The position numbers were made by a program, and so were the translations under genes. DNA of 64,000 nt from positions 36,908,203-36,972,202 of the forward strand of contig JASXTE010000005.1 of assembly GCA_030280995.1 (NCBI GenBank), in the 5' to 3' direction. Below are positions 1 to 10,740 of this stretch, piece after piece. Positions within the stretch are counted from its first letter, which is position 1. The number at the start of each line of letters is the position of its first letter. Origin of the DNA: Hemileia vastatrix. Taxonomy: Eukaryota > Basidiomycota > Pucciniomycetes > Pucciniales > Zaghouaniaceae. Below the pieces are notes generated by a model. That model did no database searches and was not told the DNA's origin. It saw only the letters and a list, made by a program, of their open reading frames with translations.

Positions 1-464
1 GCCTCGCTCCAAAAAACCAGAGGTGGCACCCACTTCTCTTCTTCTCCTACAACAATCTATGCACTGGCACATTGAAGACAAACCAGGCCTGGTCTCCCCA
101 CCATTCTCTCCAGGAGATGATAACCTCATGTGAAGTCTCCTTTCATATTCACCAGTCAACTCCAAACTGATTCCCACATCAAACTGATAACCAATTCTTG
201 CTTGGAAATCCATCAAGAATGGTCCACCCAAAACAGCTTTTACATTACCTTTGGAAATGTAAAAATTAACCTTCCCTAAGGCTCCACCAACATCGAACTT
301 CACAAACTCAGCTGTTCCAATCAATTTAGTGACATTGCCACCAATCCCTCTTAAATTTCAACCAATACCTTTCTTGATGGGGAGGCCCAGATGAGTAGCC
401 TCAAACAAAGAAATCAGGTTAATTTAAGAACCTGAATCCACCAATGACCTAGAATCCCTGCCAT
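1..464 (-). pseudogene. Gypsy retropepsin (protease) fragment, cut by window edge
   Basis: Read on the minus strand this continues the gag entry next to it. It contains the aspartic protease active-site sequence LVDSGS followed at once by an in-frame TAA where Gypsy-A has Gln (DSGSQINLIS). Further on it encodes a stretch matching Gypsy-A (LHMRLSSPGE versus LHMLLAPPGD) and a CQC motif. The heptamer T TTT TTG lies at 10-16 on this strand, at the same place relative to protease as in Gypsy-A. The copy is dead because of the stop, and the polymerase part lies outside the window. Confidence 0.8.
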
Positions 465-2365
465 TCAGAGTGACATTGACATAACCCAGAGGTGCAGATA
501 AATAAGTTTCCAACCCCTCACCAAACTTTCAGCAGAATCACAAATGTATTCTACCTCTCCAGAAGAAACCCTTCTCCTGGTTAACAACTTTTTCTGACTA
601 TCAGCCAACCCCAGACTGATAGCATACAACTCTCCATAAGTAAGGGAAACCTGACCCTGATTCATCCTTTCCAGGACAGAGTCCATAACATTAACTTGGC
701 CAGAAACCACTGGCCTCTCAAAGTGAGCTCTTTGCTTCACTACCTTGGTCCTAGAAGATTCTTGAGGACCAGAACCACCAACAGATTTACCATCAACAGG
801 AATCAAACCAGATCCCTCACCAGAACCTCTAACTCTAGCAGGCTTTGGAAAGGAAGCCAAAGGGACATCCTCCGCAGAGTAAGAATCAACATCCATTGGC
901 ATTGGCTCACCATTCATGTCCAATTCTCCTAAACTAGGGGGGCCCATATCAGCTATAACCTTCTGTATCTTGTACAGATTCTCTTTGCTGTACTTCTTCC
1001 TAGCTGCACTCAGCTTAGGATCCACCTTTGAATATTTAGGCTTTGGTTGGGCCTGAGAACTGCTCTTAGGCCTTCCCACATTTCCTGCTTCTACATCATA
1101 TAAACAAGCCAAGCATTCCCCACTTGACTTTCCACCACAAGAATACAACTCCAAGCCACCAAAGGAAGATGTAAAAGAGACTCTCTTAGCCTCCTTTCCC
1201 TTCCCCTTTCCATCATCTCCACCCTTACCAGAAAAAGAAGCCTCATTAGGCAACTCTTCAAATGTTGGCCTCCTTGAGTTGACATTATGTCTCCTCCTCA
1301 CTAAGTCCACTGGAGCCTGACCATCATTAGGCTTCACAAAAGAGCCATCCAGGAACTTAAAAAATTTCCCATCAAATTCCACCATCTCCTTCAGAAACAT
1401 CCCTATTCAGTGCCCAAAAATCATTGGACTTGTGTCCCTTCCTGCTACAATAAGAGAAGACCCAAGGATCACTCCTACCAGCCCTCCTTTCATAATCTCT
1501 AGACTGAGAAGAAGCCTTATTGGCCTTCTGAGCCCCCTGAACAAAAATATGCAGCTGTTTTGTCAGATCAGCCAACTGCTCCACCACAGGGTCAACCTCC
1601 TTAGGCTTTTCAGGAGCCTTCCTCTTTTTCACAACTTTCTTCTTTCTAGACTCCTCCAGATCTTCAGCAAATGCCTCACTGACCTTGCTAACATATTTAG
1701 TGCTAGCTTCCTGGAAAGAATACACTGCCAACAGCTTCAGATGTCCCTCTACAAACTCCTTCACCACAGAGAGCAGGAAATTTTTGATTGCCATTAGGAA
1801 GAATCTTCATCTTATCCTTCCTAGCCAACTCCTTTAACACATCAATCCAAACATTCCTGGCCAAAGCAGACCAGAAAATATCCCTTTCAGAGTCAGTACT
1901 CTCCAACTCCTGCATGTCCACCAAATAATCCACCACTGGCTGCAACTGAGCCAGAAACTTCCTCTAAGTGTGGAGGTTATCCACACCTCCATAAGATTGC
2001 CATTCACTAGCAATCATATTGAGATCCACCATTGAATATCTGTATCCCCACCTGTCTGTCATCTGCAGACACAAATATTTCCAAGCTTTCCTCCTATAAC
2101 CCTCCATAACAGCAACCTCATTCACCAGAGCCCTGTCACCAATGTAAAAGATGACTTTCTTCACCATGTACAAGTGAGAAGCACCATCTACATTCCCAGA
2201 AGCCTCAAACAGCTCCAGAAATAACTTCACATCTTCCCCGATAAACATAGGCCCCTTCCAGGACTTGATCCTGACAGAAGGCCTAACAGAAACAGGAGGA
2301 TTACCATCCTCAGCAGCACCAACACTGCCACTACCACCACTAGAGAAAGAGGGTCCAGAAGCCAT
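465..2365 (-). pseudogene. Gypsy gag polyprotein, decayed
   Basis: The start at 2365 gives MASGPSF. The reading resembles Gypsy-A gag along its length: VDGASHLYMVKKV versus VDGASHVDMVKQV, then DRWGYRYSMVDLN, then FLDGSFVKPNDGQ. Breaks seen are a TAG after VDNLHT near 1964 and a frameshift near 1760. The zinc knuckle is ruined: the CCHC of Gypsy-A (CSYC...GH...C) reads FSYC...GH...F here, losing two cysteines. At the site where Gypsy-A has a TGA stop (40851) this copy has TGG for Trp, so the two copies help to explain each other's lesions. Gag would form the virus-like particle. The copy is a relative of Gypsy-A, not the same family, because its LTR end differs. Confidence 0.85.
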
Positions 2366-2451
2366 GGTCCAATGAATTCCAGAAAAATAATTTCCAAACA
2401 CAGAAGAAAGTCCTAAAGTAACAGAAAATCCAAAAGGCTAACAAATCCTCA

Positions 2452-2468
2452 CCCCACGTTGGGCACCA
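2452..2468 (-). other. Primer-binding site of minus-strand Gypsy fragment
   Basis: The minus strand reads TGGTGCCCAACGTGGGG, identical to the site in Gypsy-A at 40200-40216. It is complementary to a tRNA 3' end finishing in CCA. It resembles the 3' end of animal tRNA-Lys(CUU), which is established as a retroviral primer; the fungal tRNA itself cannot be checked here. Four bases (TTTC) separate it from the LTR. Confidence 0.8.
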
Positions 2469-2472
2469 GAAA

Positions 2473-3470
2473 TGTAGACAATCCTATAGTACTAGCTATA
2501 GGCCTTGACCAAGGGAGTTGGAGTAAAACTGGAGAGAAAAACCCCTGTCCCTTTGAGAAATACCAGGTGAGATTTATTTGCTACAGAAAATTAGAGACTG
2601 TTAATGTACCCCTTCCAACACACTTCTTGACTGCTTTGCAAGTCAAGACAGTAGCCAATAGCAGACCACTGAGAACCAAAGAACCAGAAAACTGAAATGC
2701 AGAAAGATATACACCAGCAAAACAAAACACTGTGCACTTGTTGCCCAGAAAACAGCAATAATACTTGATGCAGGTTGCAAAGCTACACCAGAGAAACCAG
2801 TTTCCAAAGTTGAGTTAAATGAAGAACTAAACTTGTAACAAACACAGCCAATTGTGGCCAAAAACCAGTGAAAACTGAGTGAGAAAAATGATATCACCTC
2901 TGGATGGTTGTATGATAATTAAAGTTTCCCCAAACTGTCTTCTTCAGAATGTACACACAGACCACCCTCTAAAAAGCCCATGCACAGCAACAAATTTGGT
3001 GCTTTTGGCAGCCAAATTGCATAAAAACCCTCTAGAAACGCTTCCCAGTCTTCTAGCACCTAGGCAGGCGGCTTGCCTGACATTGGGAGGCCCACCTAGA
3101 GGCGGCCGGACCACCCTGAAGCCAGAAAACCTCCAAAAACCTCCAAAAAAGCCCAAAATACTTAGAAAAATCCACCACAACTACTAAAACCCTTAAAACA
3201 CAAAATTAAGCTATAAATAAATTGGGACATAAAATATAGAGCCAAATTAGCTCTACCTAATGGTACTAAGCATTTAACCCTAAGACTTAAGATTAGCCCA
3301 TAAAACACAAAAAAAAATTAAACAGCTATCTTTTAGAAATGAAATTGAGGAAATGACCCCTTAAAACTTAGAATATGAAAAATGTCATCAAGACATAAAA
3401 TATAGAGAAAAACAGGGGCTATCCAATGGTAGTACCCACATGCCCTTAGTCTCAATATTCACTGAATACA
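2473..3470 (-). repeat. 5' LTR remnant of minus-strand Gypsy fragment
   Basis: Directly beyond the primer-binding site, the minus-strand LTR ends ...ATTGTCTACA. The outer boundary is not visible; the decayed Gypsy-B relative begins near 3478. A GC-rich island at about 3061-3122 stands out in AT-rich surroundings and may be LTR promoter sequence. The sequence does not resemble the Gypsy-A LTR although the gag regions do, so LTR and coding region have diverged at different rates or were recombined. No convincing gene lies in this interval. Confidence 0.5.
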
Positions 3471-3505
3471 ACCAGAAAAACACCCCATTATTCAAACAAT
3501 GCCAA

Positions 3506-4983
3506 TTAAGACATACCAAAACAACACCAAACAGACCAACAAAGGCCTCTGCTAATGTTGGAAGACCACACCACCATTGGAGCTGACATTAAACATTCCT
3601 TTAATTTATAAAAGGCATTTTGTCTTTCATTATTCCAAATGAAAGCCTCATTTTTCATGATTAATGTTGTTAAATAAGCTGCAATGGATTGGTAGTTTTC
3701 TATATACTGCCTATAATATCCACACATACCTAGAAAACTTTGAACATCTTTCACATTTTTAGGCATATTAATGTTTTTATTGCTGCCACTTTATTCTGTT
3801 CAACACAAATTCATAATCTAGATACAAAGTGTCCAAGTAATTTCAAGGATTGAAACCCAAATTTTCATTTCTTTAATGCAATTGTCAAATTAATTTTATC
3901 TATTTTTTGAAATACTCTTTTCAGGTGATTTGAATGCTCATTATATGTTTTTAAAACACTATGATGTCATCAATATAAACCGAAAGCCATCCTTCAACCA
4001 TTTCCTGATGAAAAACACTATTCATCAATTTTTGGAAAACTTAAGGGGCATTCTTTAAGCCAAAAGGCATTCTCACATATTTATATGTCCCCATGTGTGT
4101 GTTTTTGAGTAAGAAATTCTGAGAATTATTTCCCACAGGAATCTGGTGGTAACCTTTGTTTCCATCCAGACAGGAAATATATTTTGCACCTTGTAAGTTA
4201 GCATGGATAGAAGCTATCCTTGGTAGAGGGTAAATATCATCCACACTGAATGTATTCAGAGCTCTGTAATCAACACATATTCTTGCCTTATTATTTTCAT
4301 AAGAGCTTAAAACAGGTGAAATAACACAATACTTAGGTTTGTGTCTACTTTTTTAACAATACCCATTTCTAACAACATTTTAATTTTTTCTTCAATGTCT
4401 TTCTTTTAGCAGGAGAAGCTGGGTAAGGTTTCTTTTTTAAGCTTCCAGAAATATTATCCAAGTCACAACTTAAAGAGATCTTAATCTCATGGTTTTTGAC
4501 CAATCCTAGTTCATTTGAACCATAAGCAAATGTCATAGGATAAGATTTTATCAATCTCAAAATATTTTTTTTCTTCAATTTTTGAGAGTTGAGGACTGAA
4601 AGAGGCTTTTTGGATTTCATTTTCCAACCCAACCACTTCAGAGGTGTTTCTTCCACCTTGGAGTTGTTCTTCTTTAGGAGAAATGGAATAAACTCAATTT
4701 TCATAGTAAATCATAAATTTTCTTTTCTTATTCACACCTATAGTGAAGCAACTATTTTCAGAATATAGTTTGATGCAAAATTTGTTCAATAAGTCATTTC
4801 AAATAATAAACCAATCACTAAAATTATTATTATTCATTTCTACAAACTCACATACTTCTCTTACATATCCATGGTTATATTTAAAGAATACAGCAGTTTT
4901 GTATTTTCCAATTGGATGTAATACTGAGCCAAATCCCCTCCTGTTCTTTGTCTGTACAGGTTCCAGTTTTACTTTATACTTAC
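3506..4983 (-). pseudogene. Reverse transcriptase/RNase H start fragment
   Basis: Minus-strand pieces read FLGMCGYYRQYIENY (the RT connection/thumb region) and DDIYPLPRIASIHA ... CLDGNKGYHQIPV ... YVRMPFGLKNAP (RT palm). They also read SYPMTFAYG ... LKKKPYPASPAKRK, the linker before RT. All match Gypsy-B in the same order. The reading is broken by stops and by a frameshift near 3570, after which the RNase H part (about 3480-3570) is only recognisable at DNA level. Not functional. Confidence 0.85.
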
Positions 4984-6203
4984 TGTCGGCCAGTCGTCTA
5001 GAAGAAAGGTAAAAGGTAATTGGAAAAAAAAGGAAAAGGGGAAATAAAAAGGAAATGAAATAAAAAATAAGAAATATATAAGTTTAATAATAAAAATTTA
5101 AAGACTTTTAACAAAATTGGACGGGTATCAATGTGGTTAATCAAGTAAGTACTGTTTTATTCTCTCTGTTCAATTATCAACTATTAATACTAAAATATTC
5201 TTATCACAACCTTTAATACTTTATTTTATTACTTAAATAGGCGGAAGCGCAGTTTAAATATGTGTAAATAAAATGAATTTAATAGTGTAATTAAAAATAT
5301 GTTTGAGTAGTAAGTGATGATCATAAATGAAATAACACAAGGCCTTTTATAGGCAAAGGGACCAATGAGGTGCTACCACTGAGTATATACAAAGTAATAA
5401 TAGGATGAAACAAAAAGATAAAAGAAAATAATTGAAACATAACAATGGAGAGAAAAAGATGAAACAAGTAATTAAAATCCCAATTAAGAAAACAATTTTC
5501 ACGCCACCATTTCCCAAATCATTTAAGTAATATAGTGAGTAATTAAACAACTCTGAGACATGAGAACCATGTGAAAAATTAATCAAATTAAGTATAACAA
5601 TATTTTTTATAGATTTTTTAAGTGAAGCAAATGGAATGTTTTGACGCAACAAAATATTGTAATCAATTTTAGTGTTAGTCTGTAGAAAATTAATAAATTG
5701 TTTTGACTATGTAATAACTAGTTGAAACAAGTAATTAATTTTTTTACTGAACAGAATTTAGAATTTTAAATTTATTATAATAATTATTATAATGCATTTA
5801 ATATTCATCACAAATAAGGGTCAAAAACAATGTCAATAATTATGGATAATTTTGAATATGAAAAGGGTTCGATTATATATTTAAATTTAAAAATTAATGT
5901 AATTACAATATAAGATAATTTAATAAGATATAATTACATTATCAACATTTAATTAATTAATTATTCATTAAATACACATAACACCTCTTTATATGGAATA
6001 TAATAATTATTTTAATGTATACTTAATTTATATGATAATAAAATTAGTATAAAATTTATTTTAATTATAAAATAATATTTTAATATAATTTATTATTTAA
6101 TATAAATTTAATGTATATACATAAGCTGCAATTATTATGTCATTTATTAACTCCAATAAAATTGTATGTTTATAACTTGGCTCCTGGGACAGCCTGGCTG
6201 ACA
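4984..6203 (-). mobile_element. Solo LTR, 1220 bp, nested in decayed Gypsy
   Basis: The ends on the plus strand are TGTCGGCCAG and CTGGCTGACA, an inverted pair of the TG...CA type. The 5-bp target duplication CTTAC lies at 4979-4983 and 6204-6208. It interrupts the protease reading of the surrounding Gypsy copy between Asp-Ser-Lys codons, which resume on the other side. On the minus strand there is an ATTGG box and a CTATAAAAGG TATA box near 5342-5375, so the LTR probably reads minus. No coding region inside is credible. It is probably the product of recombination between two LTRs. Confidence 0.85.
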
Positions 6204-7282
6204 CTTACTATCAAGTTTCATTAATTTATTAATAGAAACTACACTACCTGTGGCCCCAGTGTCAATAATGGCATTCATTTCTTTTACACATATAATAACA
6301 GGTGCTCTAATAGGTGTTATTTTGTAAGTATCATGAGTTACATCTTTTATTATTTCAGCTTTATCAATAGAGGTTAAAGATGTATCTGTATGAGTTATTG
6401 AATCATTCAGGTACATAATATCCTGTCCTAATACATATATCTTATTTTCATAATTAATGTAAGAAATGTTACTTTTACAATCCTCACTAGATTCATCCTT
6501 TTCATCTTCATGATTACTTGATTCAGAATCTTGTGAGTCTTCAATAACATTTATTCTTTTCTTACAAGTATGACCTTTAGCCCAAGGTTCATTACATTTG
6601 TAGCAAGTGTTACTTTCTTGTCTTTTAGGGACAAGGGGAGCTGAAGGTTTATTCTTCTCCACTGGTAACTTATTTTTAGTAGGTTTTACTACTTCAACAT
6701 TTTGCTTGTAATTATTATACCTGGTTTCATATTTGTTTTTCAATAATATTTCATTGCATATATTAATAAACCCAGAAGCATCTCTGATGGTTTCAATTAT
6801 AGCTACAATAATGTCTCTGACTGATATAGGAAATTTATAATTATTTTTTCTTGCCACTCATCATCATCCATTTTTGGATCCATGGCTTTCATGATTTTTA
6901 TTAAATTCATTAAAAGTACCACAGGCTTATCCCCAGATTTTGGATTATATCTGGATTTCTTATAAAATCTTTGTTGACTGATTCTAAATTTTAGACAACC
7001 AAATTGCCTTTCAATTAGTGCCATCCATTCATTCCAGGAGTAGTTAATTCTCTCACTCAATACAAATTCAAACCATAACAAGGCGACACTTGTAAATAAA
7101 GATATAAATTTTGATGTAATTTCTTCATCAGGTAATTTGTATGAAAATTTTAAGTTATCAATTCTCTGAATGAATTGTTGCCAATCAGACACTGATTCCC
7201 TATCAAAAGAAGGGTACTGATCTAACTTAGGCCAGTTCCTTTGGTTAGTTTTTGCTTCCCTAACCTGAGGAATATTAAGCAA
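6204..7282 (-). pseudogene. Gag capsid/zinc-knuckle and protease start fragment
   Basis: The minus strand reads WPKLDQYPSFDRE ... SDWQQFIQRIDNLKFSYKLP, matching Gypsy-B gag (WPKIERYPNFYGE ... SDWQHFIQRIDNLKKSYKLP). This is followed by a zinc knuckle of the form C-x2-C-x7-H-x-C (CYKC ... GHTC), then the protease core IIDTGATGSVVS. The two computed pieces overlap with a frameshift near 6830. The nested solo LTR follows the protease motif directly. It is a gag-protease remnant of a chromovirus-like element. Confidence 0.85.
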
Positions 7283-7327
7283 TTAACTTAATTTAGATAG
7301 ATGGTCATTTATTTCATCTTATACTGG

Positions 7328-8109
7328 TTATATATTCTCAGAGCCCATGACACTATTTTCATATTCAATCATTGGTTTATCATCTGAATGTTTCATATAT
7401 ACTGGTATTTTTTCCACATAACATGTGCTGTCCTTTATTTTATCAGTATTTATCAAAATGTTAGCTACTTCAATTTCCACTCTTTGTAACCTATCCTTTA
7501 TTATGGGTACATGAGTTAAAGTATCATTCACATTTGAAAAAGACAATTTTACATGTCCCTCAATGGTAGCCATAATATTCTGAGAATTTTCTAATTTTTC
7601 TTGTAAATTCTTAATCTCAGAGGTTAATTTTTTATTTTCATTTATTAATTCATTATTTGAATTTTCAATGATTATTAATCTATTGGCTGTGGTACTCAAT
7701 GATTGTGTAAGGTTTAATAGTGCACTTTCTGTATTATTTTTTTGACTCTTTAGAGATTTCTTCCAATTTTTCGATTCTTAATAAAAATTTTCTAATTATT
7801 TTTGATTCCATTGGATTTTCTCTTAAAAAAATATTCAATTTTTTCTGTGTCCAACTCAGAAGACTAATCATCAGGCTCAATATTTACATCATTTGGTTCC
7901 ATTTTAATATGGCTAGTATTATCCTGGTGATCAATAAAACTATGTAAATTGTCATCATGTAAAGACAAATTTAAAATGCTATTTTCAAATAAATAATCTT
8001 TTAAATATTTATCAATTATATCCAACAAACCTCTATCAATTTCATTATATATGAGTAATTCCTTGTTAGTGTCATATAATTGATCATGAGAAGATGGATG
8101 ACTTACCAA
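7328..8109 (-). pseudogene. Coiled-coil N-terminal gag part of Gypsy-B relative
   Basis: Two minus-strand stretches (8109-7864 and 7699-7328) are rich in Asn, Lys, Glu and Leu with heptad-like spacing. They occupy the place of the coiled-coil gag section of Gypsy-B (51680-52350) in front of the capsid-like part. Direct residue similarity is weak, so the assignment rests on position and composition. Stops lie between the two pieces. Confidence 0.55.
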
Positions 8110-8651
8110 GGTCTTATTTCATTTCCCTTGCTTCTCCTTGCCTTTCCCCTGTAAAGGTGACTGCTAGATCCCTTCTGTGGAGGGTTGTTGTAATTTTGGG
8201 AATACCAGTCCCACTTCCATTTTATGACTGTGATATTTTGATCTTCTTCTTAGGATGGAGGTGTTGCTGTTGCCACTGTGGAATTGTTTGATACAACAGT
8301 TGTTGTTTGAGCCTTTAGTCCCACTAGCGCTTGGTTGACTTCTATAAAACCTTGTGTGGCTCTTTTCTGCAGATTGTTCATCTGGTCTACTATATTTTTG
8401 ACTCTTATTGTTAGGGTATTTAGAAAAGTCGATAGGGAGTGAATTTTTTCTTGCAAAGTATTTTATGTTTTCTTTATTGATACTTGTTTTAAAAGTATTT
8501 CCCTTTCCTCCAGAGACATCTGTAGAGTGTTGCTGTCTGTGGGATAATCCTAGCCCTCCATTTGGACTTCCTGTAACAAGTCTTTCAGATCTAGTCTTAA
8601 TTCATAAGGTTTTGCCTTATTACTCACAATGTCATTGTTATTGTCACACAT
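8110..8651 (-). pseudogene. ORF1 of Gypsy-B relative
   Basis: Minus-strand reading from an ATG at 8651 (MCDNNNDI). It has a leucine/lysine-rich coiled-coil middle and a tail KWKWDWYSQNY ... RPW followed by a stop. The same tail (RWQWEWYQTNY ... RPW, stop) ends the 51059-51618 frame of Gypsy-B, so this frame is likely a real, separately conserved product. Two internal stops are present. A GTGAGT follows the first eight codons and could be an intron donor. The conserved TGG-TAAG or TGG-TGAG at the end also resembles a splice donor. Confidence 0.6.
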
Positions 8652-9020
8652 TTTTAAGTGGAATTTAAATCATAAATTTAAATATGAGATATTTAAACTT
8701 CAAAAAGGAGTTTTATCAGTATTAATTAACATTACTGAAGACAATTTAATTTCTTACTTGTAGGTATTAAGTGAATTTATAAGTGCCAAAAGTCAAATAT
8801 GCTTTTATGTGGTCACTAGATATAACTGGTCTACAATATGTAGCCATTTTTTTATATTTAAAAAAGAAATTTTTTTAGTAATATTCTTTCTAAATATATA
8901 AAGAGTTTTACAAACCAATAAAAAGGGATTAAGAGTCCTGTTTAAAAGAAAACAATTAATCATTTTTTATTATTTGGTTTATTATCTGCAAAGATCACAA
9001 AATTAATTGGTCTATTGACA
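8652..9020. other. Leader of decayed Gypsy; no gene
   Basis: AT-rich sequence between the ORF1 start and the tandem repeat that begins near 9021. No reading frame, RNA gene or recognisable primer-binding site is visible. Confidence 0.5.
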
Positions 9021-10740
9021 GACTCTCACTAAGAACAAATTTTATGATAAATTAGTGGTGAAATTGTTGATTCAATATCAAAATTTTATTATATAACAGG
9101 TATTTTTTTTCTGAAATAACTATATAAGTGACCCCAACCTGTTGTAATTATCCAAATATTTCTATAGGGATTTTATTTACTTATAGCCTCTTTTTGAATT
9201 ATTACTTACAGGAAGATAAACAACAGAATTCTTGAGGAAAGGTCCCAAATTTTCAAGCTAAATTAAAGTAAAGGGAAGTGAAATAGCTTGAATAGTCAGT
9301 TGTCTTGAAGATTTTAATAGTCCTATATGAATACTGTAGTACAAATCCAATAAGTATTAAAATATAATTCAATATAAGGGTCTCAGTAATTTAAATCTCA
9401 CTAATTATAAATGGGTAACAATCTTATAGTTGGTAGAAAAATAGATTTAATAATTCAGATCCTATTCAAAGAATTCATAAGTGCTATTGATATGTATTGT
9501 AATTGTATTGGTTATATAATTGATTGTAATGATAAAGAATGTAGAAAACAAGACCAAACACCCCCTCCTTTTATACTTAATAATTCCTCCAATGAACCTC
9601 TTGATTTACCAGCTGTAAACATGGCTAATGACACCTCATTCCAGATAATACACCTTTCCAAAAACATAAATAGTGACCAATAACATAATTAGAATGATAT
9701 CACCTTCCAAAATCCTGTAGTAATAGGGATAATCCATCAAAAATAAAGAATAAGCAAAAAAGAGAGTGTATGCATGTAATATCTTAAAATAAAAGACTAA
9801 AAAGAGAAATAATAACACTAAATATTACATAATATTAAGGGGGATTAACAGTAGAAATTATGGGCTAATTATGACAATAAACTACATGAAATTCCCATTC
9901 AAAAAAAACCAATATTTACTGAGAAACCACTGAAAAATCCAAAAAAGGGCATGAGATTAGGGGTAACTACATTCAGTCCTTGGCAGGTGCTTTCACAGGT
10001 AAATCCTTGACTAATTTAGGCAAATTTGAGGTTGGTAGTGAATTAAGGGCGCCAAGCTTAAGGTTATTAATGAAATTAGTGCATATAATAAGGTCAATGC
10101 ACCTATAATTAAATTAGGATACTATATAAGCGCCTGTTGCCTATTTTAGCGTGTTTCCCCACAGTGGGAATAGAATGTGGGTTAATTGTAGTGTGAAAAT
10201 GCTAACTTTGCTAAAAATGAAGGTATTCACACAGAAAAATGCAGACAGTATGTGGCCAGTACACAGAAGCCGTTTCTGGCATAAAAAACACCAAATTTGA
10301 AAAGTGTTATTTTTATGCATTTGAGTAGCCAAATCAATAGTCCTTATTAAGACAAATTGAACTGTCAAGGTTCATTTTTAATATAATTAAATTTATAGTG
10401 CATATATTCAACTATTAAATGATTTCAAGTGCATTTCTTGTTTTTCACATAAAACATTGAAAACAACAGCTTTAAGTCTACTTAAAAATTATGTAGCTTT
10501 ATATTTAAGGTTCTTAATATTACCCTAGAATATTTTAACTTAATATTAAGTACATAAGACTTATAAAAGGTGGATATATGCATGTATATAAGGTGTTATA
10601 ATGGTATATATTGTATTTTATCATAATTGTTACTTATGTATACAACTTGTGTACTTTTATTTATTGTTCCCATGTATAGTTCAGGTGTTTAACATAATTC
10701 ATAAATACTTTTTACTCAGTCCTGGGAATATCCAGGCTGA
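9021..10740. repeat. Tandem 1.72-kb repeat, unit 1 (probable LTR)
   Basis: This 1720-bp unit is followed without a gap by a second unit of the same sequence (10741-13220). The shared start is the sequence CACTAAGAAC and the shared end is GGGAATATCCAGGCTGA. The end is the inverse of the TCAGCC LTR terminus used by other elements in this window. A TATA-like ACTATATAAGCG lies near 10126. The unit probably is an LTR of the neighbouring decayed element or of a lost element. No credible gene inside; the open frames at 9411 and 10601 show no family features. Confidence 0.7.

Larger units (their letters stand above)
3478..8651 (-). mobile_element. Decayed minus-strand Gypsy element, relative of Gypsy-B
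   Basis: Read on the minus strand the order is ORF1 (8651-8100), coiled-coil gag part (8109-7328), capsid-like gag and zinc knuckle (7282-6400), protease (about 6300-6204 and 4983-4700), reverse transcriptase (4700-3900) and the start of RNase H (about 3770-3480). Each part aligns to Gypsy-B at 51059-55100. There are many stops and frameshifts, no 3' half, and a nested solo LTR between 4984 and 6203. It is useful as a comparison: it shows TAT where Gypsy-B has a TAA stop in reverse transcriptase. Confidence 0.85.
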